Part shown: piece after piece, positions 51,440-61,641 of the stretch
Layout: every line of letters begins with the position of its first letter
Numbering within the stretch: position 1 is the stretch's first letter
Source of the DNA: Asanoa sp. WMMD1127
Lineage (GTDB): Bacteria; Actinomycetota; Actinomycetes; Mycobacteriales; Micromonosporaceae
Direction of reading: 5' to 3'
Assembly: GCF_029626225.1 (NCBI RefSeq)
Contig: NZ_JARUBP010000001.1
Span: 1-64,000 of the forward strand
Length of the DNA: 64,000 nucleotides
Notes under the pieces: generated by a model
What the model was told of the DNA's origin: nothing
Seen by the model: only the letters and a program-made list of their open reading frames with translations
Database searches by the model: none
Translations under genes and position numbers: made by a program

Positions 51440-52690
51440 TCAGGTAACCCGAGAACGATTCGCGGAAAACCGCCGCCAGGACTCGGCTTCCATGATCGTG
51501 CGCAAGCGGTGGAAGCCTTCGTACACGTCGACGAAGCGGGTGTAGAGCGGCGCGAAGCCCAACCGGAGCCGGTCGGGGGTGCGGTAGTCCGGGATCACCG
51601 ACGCGTCCCGCAGCGCCTGGCTGACCTGCCACGCGGCCGGGTGGTGCAGCGTCACGTGCGCGCCGCGGCCCGCGCGGGGCGACGCGAGCGCGAAGCCGTG
51701 CGGTGCGAGCCACTCGTCGTACAACGTGATCGCGAAGTCTCCCAGCGCCGTGCCCTTGGCGAAGATCCGGTCGATGCCGGCGGCGGCCGAGAGCTGGACG
51801 CCGCAGAGCGCCGCGTAGCCGCCCAGCACCGGCGGGGTGCCCACCAGGAAGCGGTCGACCGACGGGGCCGGGTCGTACGCCGGGCCCATCGCGAACTGGT
51901 CCCGTTGCCCGAACCAGCCCCAGATCGGCTGCCGCAGCTCGGCCTGCAGCTCCCGCCGCACGAACAGGAACGCCGGGCCGCCGGGACCCGAGTTGAGGTG
52001 CTTGTAGGTGCAGCCGACCGCCAGGTCCACCCCGGCCGACCGCAACGGCGCCGGCATCGCGCCGGCCGAGTGGCAGAGGTCCCAGAGCGCCAGCGCGCCG
52101 GCCGCGTGGACGGCGGCGGTGATGCCGGCCAGGTCGGCGATGGCGCCCGAGCGGTAGGCCACATGCGACAGCGCGACCAGGGCGACGTCGTCGTCGAGCG
52201 CGGCCCGCACGGCGGCCAGCGTGACGCCGGTGTCCAGGTCGGACGGGATCACCCGCAGCGTCATCCCGCGCGCGGCCGCCACACCCTCCAGCACGTACCG
52301 GTCGGTCGGGAAGTTGTCGTCGTCGGTGACGATCACGCCGCGGCCGGGGCGGGCGTCGCAGGCGGCGACCGCGAGCTTGTAGAGGTTGACGCTGGTCGAG
52401 TCGCCGAGCACCACCTCGCCCGGCTCGGCCTCCAGCAGGCCGCCGGCCAGCGTGTCGCCGACCTCGCGGGCCAGCGCGATCCAGCGGTCCCAGCCGCGCA
52501 CCAGGTCGACGCCCCACTCCTCGTCGACCACCGTGCGCAGCCGCTCCCGGGTGGCCTTGGGCAGCCGCCCGAGCGAGTTGCCGTCGAGGTAGACCAGGTC
52601 GGGCTCGGCGATGACGAACTCGTCGCGGAAGGCGGCCAGCGGGTCCTCGTCGTCGAGACGGCGGGCCTGAGTGAGGCGATCAACGGGCAC
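51440..52690 (-). CDS. kynU: kynureninase
   Basis: This 416-residue PLP enzyme of the aminotransferase class V fold has DEFVIAEPDLVYLDGNSLG near the start and ALWDLCHSAGAMPAPL. The PLP lysine is in GCTYKHLNSGPGGPAF and the C-terminal part has GRGAHVTLHHP. Kynureninase cleaves kynurenine to anthranilate and alanine in tryptophan breakdown. The GTG at 52690 leaves 31 nt to the divergent amidase; a start at 52723 would overlap it and is rejected. No tryptophan dioxygenase gene is in the window. Confidence 0.93.
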   Translation of the reverse strand: MPVDRLTQARRLDDEDPLAAFRDEFVIAEPDLVYLDGNSLGRLPKATRERLRTVVDEEWGVDLVRGWDRWIALAREVGDTLAGGLLEAEPGEVVLGDSTSVNLYKLAVAACDARPGRGVIVTDDDNFPTDRYVLEGVAAARGMTLRVIPSDLDTGVTLAAVRAALDDDVALVALSHVAYRSGAIADLAGITAAVHAAGALALWDLCHSAGAMPAPLRSAGVDLAVGCTYKHLNSGPGGPAFLFVRRELQAELRQPIWGWFGQRDQFAMGPAYDPAPSVDRFLVGTPPVLGGYAALCGVQLSAAAGIDRIFAKGTALGDFAITLYDEWLAPHGFALASPRAGRGAHVTLHHPAAWQVSQALRDASVIPDYRTPDRLRLGFAPLYTRFVDVYEGFHRLRTIMEAESWRRFSANRSRVT

Positions 52691-52721
52691 GCCGCCACCG
52701 TAGCCGGGCAGGATGGGAGGC

Positions 52722-54164
52722 ATGGCGGACCTCCACGACCTGACGGCGCTCGACCAGGGCGCGGCGATCGCCCGTGGCGAGCTGACCAGCGCCGAGCTGG
52801 TCGAGCACTACCTGACGCGGATCGCCGCGTTCGGTGACCGGGTCGGCGCCTTCGTGACCGTGACCGCGGACCAGGCCCGCGCCGAGGCGGCCACGCTCGA
52901 CGCCGCTCCCCCGGACGCGCGCGGCCCGCTGCACGGCGTGCCGACCGCGATCAAGGACCTGACCATGACCGCCGGTGTACGCACGACGTTCGGCTCGGCC
53001 GCGTTCGCCGACTTCGTGCCGCCGGTCGACGCGGACGTGGTGACCTACCTGCGCGCGGCCGGCACGGTGTCGCTCGGCAAGACGACCACGTCGGAGCTGG
53101 GCGCCTCGTGCTACGCCGAGACGTCGGTCGCGCCGCCGGCCCGCAACCCGTGGGGGCTGGGCAACACGGCCGGTGGATCCAGCGGCGGGGCGGCGGCCGC
53201 GGTGGCCGCGGGGCTGGTGTCGGTCGCGCAGGGCTCCGACGGCGGCGGCTCGGTGCGGATCCCGGCGGCGATCTGCGGCCTGGTCGGCTACAAGCCCAGC
53301 CGGGGCGTGGTCTCCGGCGGCCCGCTCGGGTTCGCCGGGTTCGGCCTGCCCACGCACGGCGCGCTCGCCCGCACGGTGACCGACGCGGCGGCCTTCCTCG
53401 ACGCCATGGCGGTGCCGACGATCGGCGAGCCCTACCTGGCGCCGCCCGCGCCCGGCGGCGGTTATCTCGGCGCCGCACGCACGGCCGCGCCCGGCCGCCT
53501 GCGGATCGGCCGGTTCACCACGCCGATGCTGGTCGACACGCCGGTCGACCCGGCCTGCGTGGCGGCCGTGGACGCCGCCGCGACCGCGCTGGCCGGGGCG
53601 GGGCACGAGGTCGACGACGTCGCGGCGCCGTTGACGCCGGCGATGTGGCCGCTGTTCGAGACGATCTGGCACGTGCTCTCGCTGGCGCCGGTCGCGCCGG
53701 AGCGGGAGTCGTCGTTGCTGCCGCTGACCGGCTACCTGCGGGCCCGGGGCGCCACGGTGAGCGCCGGCCAGCTGATGGCGGTGCTGGGCGAGCTGCAGAC
53801 CCGGGTGCGCGAAGGGCTCGCCCGGCTGGCCGCTTACGACCTGCTGCTCTGCCCGCCGCTGGCGACGCCGCAGGCCGCGGTCGGCTGGTTCACCTCCGCG
53901 GCGGAACCGGCCGAGGACTTCGACCGGCAGCGCCGCTTCTCGCCGTACTGCGCGGTGTTTAACGTGACTGGTCAACCCTCGGTGACCGTCCCGGTGGGCG
54001 CGACCGACGACGATCTCCCGGTCGGTGTCCTGTTGAGCGGGCGCTACGGCGACGACGCGCGGCTGCTGGCCGTCGCGGCACAGCTGGAGCGGCTCGCCGG
54101 GCGTGTTGATCGCCACCCGGCGATCTGGACGGATGCGCCCTCCGCTACCGTGAACGGCGTCTGA
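52722..54164 (+). CDS. amidase-signature family hydrolase
   Basis: This 480-residue protein has the Ser-cisSer-Lys triad motifs of the amidase-signature family: Lys in [10 protein letters not shown], the Gly/Ser-rich [17 protein letters not shown], and [13 protein letters not shown]. The C-terminal [12 protein letters not shown] is typical too. It is not a GatA, because no gatC or gatB gene is present. The gene diverges from kynU, so action on an N-formyl or amide intermediate of kynurenine metabolism is conceivable but unproven. An ATG at 52713 is an alternative start. Confidence 0.9.
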   Translation: MADLHDLTALDQGAAIARGELTSAELVEHYLTRIAAFGDRVGAFVTVTADQARAEAATLDAAPPDARGPLHGVPTAIKDLTMTAGVRTTFGSAAFADFVPPVDADVVTYLRAAGTVSLGKTTTSELGASCYAETSVAPPARNPWGLGNTAGGSSGGAAAAVAAGLVSVAQGSDGGGSVRIPAAICGLVGYKPSRGVVSGGPLGFAGFGLPTHGALARTVTDAAAFLDAMAVPTIGEPYLAPPAPGGGYLGAARTAAPGRLRIGRFTTPMLVDTPVDPACVAAVDAAATALAGAGHEVDDVAAPLTPAMWPLFETIWHVLSLAPVAPERESSLLPLTGYLRARGATVSAGQLMAVLGELQTRVREGLARLAAYDLLLCPPLATPQAAVGWFTSAAEPAEDFDRQRRFSPYCAVFNVTGQPSVTVPVGATDDDLPVGVLLSGRYGDDARLLAVAAQLERLAGRVDRHPAIWTDAPSATVNGV

Positions 54165-54192
54165 GCCGGCTGGGCTTGAAGGGGCGTTGGCG

Positions 54193-54522
54193 TTGTCAGT
54201 TACCGAGACGGTGCTCTACTTCGTCGTCATACCGGCGGCCGCCGTACTGGTGATCGCGGGCCTGGCGGCCGCGGGCGGCGGCCCGCGCCCGAAGCGTTAC
54301 CGGCCGGGCCGGCCCTACGACTTCCGGCCGGTCTGGTTCCTCTCCTCGCCGGAGCTGCTCTCCCACGCGCCCGAGGAGCCGGACTCGCACATGATCGAGG
54401 CCGGCGAGACCCGGGCGCTGACCACCGCGGGCTCCGCCTACGGCGGTCCGGCGGGCGCGATCGAGCCGGTGCCGTCCGCGGCCTCGGCGGGCAAGGTTGG
54501 AGGCGCAAGTGACCGCTGGTGA
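54193..54522 (+). CDS. hypothetical protein with one membrane helix
   Basis: This is a protein of about 109 residues starting at a TTG with AAGGGG 8 nt upstream (TTG at 54187 is an alternative). One N-terminal helix, VLYFVVIPAAAVLVIAGLAA, is followed by a short basic and proline-rich cytoplasmic part with RPYDFRPVWFLSSPELL. No domain is recognised. It overlaps the start of the DUF5130 gene by 14 nt, which suggests coupled expression and perhaps a joint role at the membrane. Confidence 0.7.
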   Translation: MSVTETVLYFVVIPAAAVLVIAGLAAAGGGPRPKRYRPGRPYDFRPVWFLSSPELLSHAPEEPDSHMIEAGETRALTTAGSAYGGPAGAIEPVPSAASAGKVGGASDRW

Positions 54523-54991
54523 CCGCGAGCCCGGCCCGCTGCTGGCCCGCGAGCCCGACCCGGCCCCGTCCGACGCCGCGCAGCACCGCGCGGAGCTGAT
54601 CGAGGAGGACCGCTACGGTCAGCCGGAGGTGCTCGAAGGGCCCTTCAGCACCCGTCAGCTGCTCCGCCTCGACGAGGCGCTGCGGACCGCCGACCAGGCG
54701 ACCGGCCTGACCTTCTCCGTCTACGTCGGAGAGATGGAGGAGCCGGTCCGCGACCACGCCGAGCGGATGCACCAGCAGCTGCCCAACGTCGCGTCGGCCG
54801 TGCTGGTCGCGGTCAGCCCCAACCAGCGCGTGCTCGAGGTGGTCACCGGCGGCGACGCCCGCCGGCGCATCCCGGACCGCGACGCCAAGCTGGCCGCGCT
54901 GTCGATGGTGGCCGCGTTCGGTGGCGGCGACCTGGCCGGCGGCATCATCAGCGGCCTCGACCAGCTCGCCTCCCGCGCCGGCCGCGCCTGA
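54509..54991 (+). CDS. DUF5130 (TPM-like) protein
   Basis: This 160-residue protein starts at a GTG with GGAGG 5 nt upstream. After a disordered stretch of about 35 residues, the domain shows GPFSTRQLLRLDEALRTADQ, TGLTFSVYVGEME, NVASAVLVAVSPNQRVLEVV and GDARRRIPDRDAKLAALSM. This fits the DUF5130 family, related to TPM domains. The function is unknown. It sits between a membrane-protein gene and the haemoglobin gene in one direction. Confidence 0.82.
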   Translation: MTAGDREPGPLLAREPDPAPSDAAQHRAELIEEDRYGQPEVLEGPFSTRQLLRLDEALRTADQATGLTFSVYVGEMEEPVRDHAERMHQQLPNVASAVLVAVSPNQRVLEVVTGGDARRRIPDRDAKLAALSMVAAFGGGDLAGGIISGLDQLASRAGRA

Positions 54992-55045
54992 TCTCACAGT
55001 CGGGCGTGAACGGATCTCGCGTACGGGCCTGGCAGGATTGAGGGC

Positions 55046-55471
55046 GTGACTGCTCCCGGACGCGACCCCGCCCAGCCGACGTTCTTCGAGCTCGTCGGCG
55101 GCGAGCCGACCTTCCGCAAGCTCGTGGCCCGGTTCTACGAGGGCGTGGCCGACGACGCGCTGCTGCGGCCGCTCTACCCGGAGGAAGACCTGGGGCCGGC
55201 GGAGGAGCGACTGACGTTGTTCCTGATGCAGTATTGGGGCGGTCCCAACACCTATTCGGCCAGCCGCGGGCATCCCCGGTTGCGCATGCGGCACGCGCCG
55301 TTCCGGGTCGGGCCCGAGGAGCGCGACGCCTGGCTGCGGCACATGCGCGACGCGGTCGAGTCGCTCGACCTGCCCGACGACCAGCAGCGCACGCTCTGGG
55401 ACTACCTGGAGCGGGCCGCGTACTTCATGGTCAATACGATGGACGGACCCGGCGCGACAAATCCGACATAA
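55046..55471 (+). CDS. glbO: truncated haemoglobin, group II (GlbO type)
   Basis: This 141-residue protein starts at a GTG. Globin features include [21 protein letters not shown] with the B10 tyrosine, [20 protein letters not shown], the proximal histidine in [13 protein letters not shown], and the G8 tryptophan in [12 protein letters not shown]. GlbO proteins bind O2 tightly and help with respiration or with oxidative and NO stress. Position near HNH, thioesterase and ettA genes parallels Rv2470 in mycobacteria. Confidence 0.93.
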   Translation: MTAPGRDPAQPTFFELVGGEPTFRKLVARFYEGVADDALLRPLYPEEDLGPAEERLTLFLMQYWGGPNTYSASRGHPRLRMRHAPFRVGPEERDAWLRHMRDAVESLDLPDDQQRTLWDYLERAAYFMVNTMDGPGATNPT

Positions 55472-55542
55472 ACGCGTCGCGGGGCACTCTCGGTCGTTGA
55501 TCCGCACGACCATCGCCGCCTCACCTGAGGAGCCCCGCTCGC

Positions 55543-56799
55543 ATGCGCCGCCGTCTGATCGCCGCCGCTGTGCTGCTCGCTGCCGGGATAGCCGGCATCA
55601 TGCCCGCCGTCGCGGACGTCGCCCACAAGACCGTCGTGTCGTCGAACCCCGTCGACTTCACGCCGCACGCGCTGGACGGCACCGTCCGGGCGATCGCCGT
55701 GGTCGGCAACACGGTGGTGGTCGGCGGCACGTTCAGCTCGGTCGCCAACGACGCCGGCAACCGCGCCCTGCGCCGCCCGTACCTGTTCGCGTTCGACGCC
55801 AGGAGCGGCGCCCTGCGCTCGACCTTCGCGCCCGCGGTCGACGGGGCGGTCTACGCGCTCGCGGCGGGCCCCGACAACACCGTCTACGTCGGCGGCGCGT
55901 TCCGCTCGGTCAACGGCGTCCGCTCCCGGGGCCTGGCCCGCGTCTCGGTGACCAACGGCGCCCGCGTGCCGGCGTTCAAGGCCGAGATCAACTGGGGCGA
56001 CGTGCGGACCCTGGCGGTGCACGGCAAGCGGGTGTACGCCGGCGGCCCGTTCACGGCGATCAACGGCGTGAACCGGGCGGGGCTGGCCCGCCTGGACGGC
56101 TTGAGTGGGAAGGTCGACACCGGATTCGACGCCCGCCTGCAGGCCACCGAGATGGCCCGCGTCCGGGTCGAGGACATGGCCCTGTCCCCCGACGGCCGGC
56201 GCCTGGTCGCGGTCGGCGCGATCACCCACGCGGGCGGCCAACCCCGGCACCAGCTGGCGATGCTCGACGTCTCAGGCGCGAAGGCGGTGGTGACGTCCTG
56301 GCACACGGACGCGTACCGGTCGCAGTGCGACACCTCGCTCGACACGTACCTGCGCGGCGTCGACTTCGCCCCTGACGGTTCCTACTTCGTAGCCGTCACC
56401 ACGGGCGCGCTGACCGGCCCGGGCAAGATGTGCGACTCGGCGGCCCGCTTCGAGAGCGCCGGCGCCGGCGCCCACCGCCCGACCTGGGTCAACCACACGG
56501 GCGGCAACACGCTGTTCTCGGTGTCGGTGACCGGCGCGGCGGTCTACGTCGGCGGCCACCAGCAGTGGCTCGACAACCCCAAGGGCAAGAAGACCAAGGG
56601 CCCGGGCGCGGTCGACCGCCCGGGCATCGGCGCCATCCACCCGAAGACCGGCAAGGCCCTGCCCTGGAACCCGACCCGCGCCCGCGGCGTAGGCGCCCGC
56701 GCCATCGTCGCCACCTCGTGGGGCCTCTACGTGGGCTCGGACACGGACAAGCTGGGCGGCGAATACCACGGCCGCATCGGCATGTTCCCACTTGCCTAG
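55543..56799 (+). CDS. secreted beta-propeller protein
   Basis: This 418-residue protein has a signal peptide (RRRLIAAAVLLAAGIAGIMP, ending around AVA). It then has repeated blades of the form VRAIAVVGNTVVVGGTFSSV, VYALAAGPDNTVYVGGAFRS, VRTLAVHGKRVYAGGPFTAI and LFSVSVTGAAVYVGGHQQW. The repeated VxVGGxF is typical of DUF5122-type propellers in secreted actinobacterial proteins. Two cysteine pairs lie between blades. It is probably extracellular, binding sugars or proteins; no enzyme motif is seen. Confidence 0.85.
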   Translation: MRRRLIAAAVLLAAGIAGIMPAVADVAHKTVVSSNPVDFTPHALDGTVRAIAVVGNTVVVGGTFSSVANDAGNRALRRPYLFAFDARSGALRSTFAPAVDGAVYALAAGPDNTVYVGGAFRSVNGVRSRGLARVSVTNGARVPAFKAEINWGDVRTLAVHGKRVYAGGPFTAINGVNRAGLARLDGLSGKVDTGFDARLQATEMARVRVEDMALSPDGRRLVAVGAITHAGGQPRHQLAMLDVSGAKAVVTSWHTDAYRSQCDTSLDTYLRGVDFAPDGSYFVAVTTGALTGPGKMCDSAARFESAGAGAHRPTWVNHTGGNTLFSVSVTGAAVYVGGHQQWLDNPKGKKTKGPGAVDRPGIGAIHPKTGKALPWNPTRARGVGARAIVATSWGLYVGSDTDKLGGEYHGRIGMFPLA

Positions 56800-57141
56800 C
56801 TCTCGGCGCCTGACCGAGGGAGGACTGCGTGGTCGGGCGGCCGCTGCGCTGGAGCGCCTGACGCGCTCCGCGGACCTGGCCGGGACGCACCGCGCACGGG
56901 TGCGGAGCGTTGACCGGTCCCACCTCCTACCACCCGACGGGCGTGTCGCCGCATCGGCGTGTCGTCCCGCGGGCGGAGGGGTCATCGAGAGCACACATGT
57001 TTTCGCATGTGCCTACATGCCAAAGCATGTCGGCTCTGAGAAGCACTGCCCTGTCCGTGCCGACACGCCGACGCAGCCAGTTGGCGCAAATGGAGGCCGC
57101 GGAGGAGTGCGGCGCTGACCGCCCGCCGTCGAAGAGCGGCC
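56800..57141. other. intergenic region without recognised gene
   Basis: No convincing coding region is seen. At about 56,988-57,030 there is a cluster of CATG-containing short palindromes (for example ACATGC-CAAA-GCATGT), which may form a small hairpin after the propeller gene. Confidence 0.4.
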
Positions 57142-57310
57142 GCCGTCACAGACCGCCCGGCGCGGCGCAGACCACCCGCCGTCACAGACCGCCCGGCGCG
57201 GCGCAGACCACCCGCCGTCACAGACCGCCCGGCGGCGCGACCGCCCGCCGTCGCAGACCGCCCGGCGGCGCGACCGCCCGCCGTCGCAGACCGCCCGGGG
57301 TGGCGCGGCC
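57142..57310. repeat. minisatellite, 36/33-bp tandem repeat, about 5 units
   Basis: Units starting GCCGTCRCAGACCGCCCGGC lie at 57142, 57178, 57214, 57247 and 57280, with periods 36, 36, 33 and 33. The first two units carry GCGGCGCAGACCACCC at their end, the later ones GGCGCGACCGCCC. Periods divisible by three keep frames open on both strands, but the translations are only Arg/Gly/Ala repeats with no context of a protein. Confidence 0.85.
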
Positions 57311-57441
57311 TGTCGAGGGGCCGCCGGGCGCGGCGGAGACCGCCCACCATGGAGCGGATCGGTTTGCGTGACGTCGTCGCGTGTCGTGCGATGCCGTCGG
57401 CGGAGGCGCAGGCAGGGCCACGGCGGGCCCGGCGAGGCTGG

Positions 57442-58032
57442 TTAGAGCAGCGCACCTTCGTCGTGGAGCCAGTCGACGAAGGTGCTGGAGACGGCGGCGC
57501 CGCAGTCGAGCATTTCGACCAGGAGCGCGTCGTGGGCGCCGGCGCCCAGGGGGACCTGGATCTCCGCGTAGATGGGGAGCTGGCCCCGCTCCGTCGGATC
57601 ACCCACGTAGGCCTTGCAGAAGCGGCGCGTGTGGTTCCACTCGTTGACGACGCGGTAGGCGCGGTCGGCCCAGTCCGGCGGGACCGTCGAGTGTGGACGG
57701 GCGCGGACCACCAGGATCTCGTCCTCCGGCCCTTCGAGGGTGAACAGCACCGCGTGTCGTTCCCACATCGCCAGCAGGCTGCCGTCGCCGTCGGCCAGGT
57801 AGCGGATGTCGAGCAGGTCGAGCGCGTCGCCGAGGCGGCGGAGGGTGACCGGCTCGACGGCCGCCGGTCGGTCGGACGTCTCCCGCGGCACGGCCAACTG
57901 GGCCAGTGGCTCGAGCACTACCGCGTTGGGATCGCGTTGCGGTGGCACTCCCAATCGGACGATGCCATCCTCGGCCCGAAGCTCGGACTCAACCCCACCG
58001 GCGTGGCCGGGACGCCATGACCACCAAGGCAT
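57442..58032 (-). CDS. YbjN domain-containing protein
   Basis: This 196-residue protein has a YbjN-type (type III chaperone-like) fold: LLDIRYLADGDGSLLAMWER, RVVNEWNHTRRFCKAYVG and LPIYAEIQVPLGAGAHDALL. YbjN proteins are thought to act as chaperone-like regulators; the actinobacterial ones are uncharacterised. The first 25 residues, MPWWSWRPGHAGGV, are less certain. It lies downstream of the Rv2474c-like gene in the same direction. Confidence 0.8.
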   Translation of the reverse strand: MPWWSWRPGHAGGVESELRAEDGIVRLGVPPQRDPNAVVLEPLAQLAVPRETSDRPAAVEPVTLRRLGDALDLLDIRYLADGDGSLLAMWERHAVLFTLEGPEDEILVVRARPHSTVPPDWADRAYRVVNEWNHTRRFCKAYVGDPTERGQLPIYAEIQVPLGAGAHDALLVEMLDCGAAVSSTFVDWLHDEGALL

Positions 58033-58161
58033 CGCTCGCGCACCTCACTCCCCAGCGAATCCGTCCGCGTACGTTGCGTGGGACCCGGGGTGACGGTACC
58101 CGGAAGGTCGGCGGAGGGCATCCCCCCAACGCCAGGCCGGACCCGAACGGCCGTCCGTGGA

Positions 58162-58809
58162 TCAGCCGAAAGTACGAGGCGATGCCGGTTTTAGGAGGAA
58201 TTGCTGGACGGGCGGTAGCCACGCGACCCCGAAGGGTGCAGAGAGGCCGATCCATCTCCCGGATATACGTACGTCGATCGATTCGGTCGAGTCGCCGAGA
58301 AAGCCCATCCGAACGACGGCCTGGATCAACCGTTGCGACACATCGACGGTGGACTGTTCGGCTTTGACGACGATCGCCACGTGGTCGAGCAGCGCGTCCC
58401 GCAGCGCCCGCTGGCCGACCGCCCGGCCGCCCACGCCCTCGCGGGTCGCGGTGCGCAGCGTGCCGGCCGCGGCGGCGGCGACCCGGCGGATCTCGTCGGC
58501 CGGTACGGACTCCACGACCTGGCCACCGGAGGCCGGCGGCAGCGGCCAGCGCCAGTCGGCGTCCCGCCGCGGCGGCAGGTTGGCGCCGCCCCGGGCGACC
58601 TCCTCGAACAGGGCCGCGGCCGACACGGTGGCGTCGGCGGCCGCGCCACCGGCCACGGACCGGCCGACCAGCACCCCCCACGGCAGCGGCGCCCAGAGCT
58701 GGACATGCCCGTCGGCGGGACGCAGCCGGACCACCGTCGCCGCGTCGAGCCGGACCAGCCGGCTCAGGAACGCGCCCACGTCGGTGCGAGCCGCGAGACC
58801 GTGCGTCAT
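58162..58809 (-). CDS. conserved hypothetical protein (Rv2474c-like by position)
   Basis: This 215-residue protein has HVQLWAPLPWGVLVGRSVAG, PPASGGQVVESVPADEIRRV and a C-terminal FLGDSTESIDVRISGRWIGL. I know no domain for it. Its ATG overlaps the stop of the thioesterase gene (58806-58809). Size and place right after a thioesterase gene and ettA match the mycobacterial Rv2474c-Rv2475c-Rv2477c order, from memory. It may be an acyl-chain or cofactor-binding partner of the thioesterase, which is inference. Confidence 0.75.
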   Translation of the reverse strand: MTHGLAARTDVGAFLSRLVRLDAATVVRLRPADGHVQLWAPLPWGVLVGRSVAGGAAADATVSAAALFEEVARGGANLPPRRDADWRWPLPPASGGQVVESVPADEIRRVAAAAAGTLRTATREGVGGRAVGQRALRDALLDHVAIVVKAEQSTVDVSQRLIQAVVRMGFLGDSTESIDVRISGRWIGLSAPFGVAWLPPVQQFLLKPASPRTFG

Positions 58810-59210
58810 GACGGCCCGAACGGCGACAGGAACTCGCGCTCCTCCGCCGAGAGGCGACGGGGCCGGGCCGCGGCCAGGTCGAACGGCACGCACACCGACC
58901 GCGCCCGGCTGGCGACCAGGCCGTCGTCGAACAGCTCGTAGCCGATCACGAACCGGGACGGCCGGATCTCCTCGACCCACATCTCGATCCGCACCGCGTC
59001 GCCGTAGTCGACCGGGCGCAGGTAGTCGATCTCGTGCCGCGAGATGACCACGCCCTCCTCCAGTGTCGTCAGGCCGTGCTCGCGCGCCGCCACGAACATC
59101 AGGGCAACGCGCGCCTCCTCGTAGAGCGTGAGGAAGCGCGCGTTGTTCACGTGCCCGTAGACGTCCATGTCGGACCAGCGCAGTGCGGCCTCGTAGACGA
59201 ACCTGGCCAC
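58806..59210 (-). CDS. acyl-CoA thioesterase (4HBT hotdog fold)
   Basis: This 134-residue protein starts ARFVYEAALRWSDMDVYGHV. WSDMDVYGHVNNARFLTLYEEAR carries the catalytic Asp and the HVNN motif of 4-hydroxybenzoyl-CoA-type thioesterases. FVIGYELFDDGLVASRARSV and FDL follow in the usual places. It should hydrolyse acyl-CoA or aromatic-CoA thioesters. The gene sits 4 nt downstream of the ettA stop and overlaps the next gene by 4 nt. Confidence 0.92.
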   Translation of the reverse strand: MARFVYEAALRWSDMDVYGHVNNARFLTLYEEARVALMFVAAREHGLTTLEEGVVISRHEIDYLRPVDYGDAVRIEMWVEEIRPSRFVIGYELFDDGLVASRARSVCVPFDLAAARPRRLSAEEREFLSPFGPS

Positions 59211-59214
59211 GACG

Positions 59215-60891
<1,677 letters not shown>

Positions 60892-60993
60892 GGTGCGGCC
60901 TACCTCCGTGTCATTGGTCGATACCGGCAGAACGCCATCGTCAATCCTGACAGGTGACCAGCCGAACGCCCACATCACCCCAGCCCGTCCTGG

Positions 60994-61485
60994 CTAAGGC
61001 CGCCGCTCGACCACCTCGTAGGTCGACTGGTTGCCGTCGTTCGACTGGGTCAGGGCCGTGCTGGTGACGTGGTAGGTCGTGCGCCCGTCGTCCGTTTCGT
61101 TGGTGGCCAGGTAGCCGTCGTCGGTGTTCTCGACCGTCGTCAGGAACAGGGCGTTCTCGCCCGGGCGCAGGTCGCCGCCGATCGGGCCCACGTAGCCCTG
61201 GTAGAAGATCGTGCCCGCCGTGTCGCGGCAGATCCAGACCTGCCGATCGTCCTCGGTGCGGATGTAGAGGATCTCCACCAGGCCGCCGGGCGAACCGGCC
61301 TCCGCCGCGGCCGACTCCGCCGCCGACGGGCATGGATCACCCCGCGGCGGGTCAGGCTCCCGCGTGCCGGTCGCCGAATCGCGCGCGTCGGCCACCCGTA
61401 CCCCCGCGATCCAGCCGACCGCCGCGCCGATCACCGCGAGCAGCAGCAGCGCGACCAGGAAGGCCCCGACGCGTGGTTTCGACAC
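60994..61485 (-). CDS. membrane-anchored hypothetical protein
   Basis: This is a protein of about 163 residues starting at a GTG after a GTAGGC sequence. One N-terminal membrane helix, AFLVALLLLAVIGAAVGWIA, is followed by a short acidic linker with one Cys (GDPCPS). A beta-rich extracellular domain then follows (VEILYIRTEDDRQVWICRDT, FYQGYVGPIGGDL, YHVTSTALTQSN). No family is recognised. The frame can be extended upstream to 61593, but there the sequence is not protein-like. Confidence 0.65.
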   Translation of the reverse strand: MSKPRVGAFLVALLLLAVIGAAVGWIAGVRVADARDSATGTREPDPPRGDPCPSAAESAAAEAGSPGGLVEILYIRTEDDRQVWICRDTAGTIFYQGYVGPIGGDLRPGENALFLTTVENTDDGYLATNETDDGRTTYHVTSTALTQSNDGNQSTYEVVERRP

Positions 61486-61641
61486 GCCTACGAGCCTGTC
61501 ATCCAAGAGCAACCGAACGGAAGGATCATTACCCGGGAGTACGGGTATCCCGTTTATCGGGGTCGGCCAGGCCCGTGAGCGCCGCAACGCCACGAAGGTA
61601 GGCTCGACGGCGGACCCGTGATCACCGGAGGTGTGCGGAGA

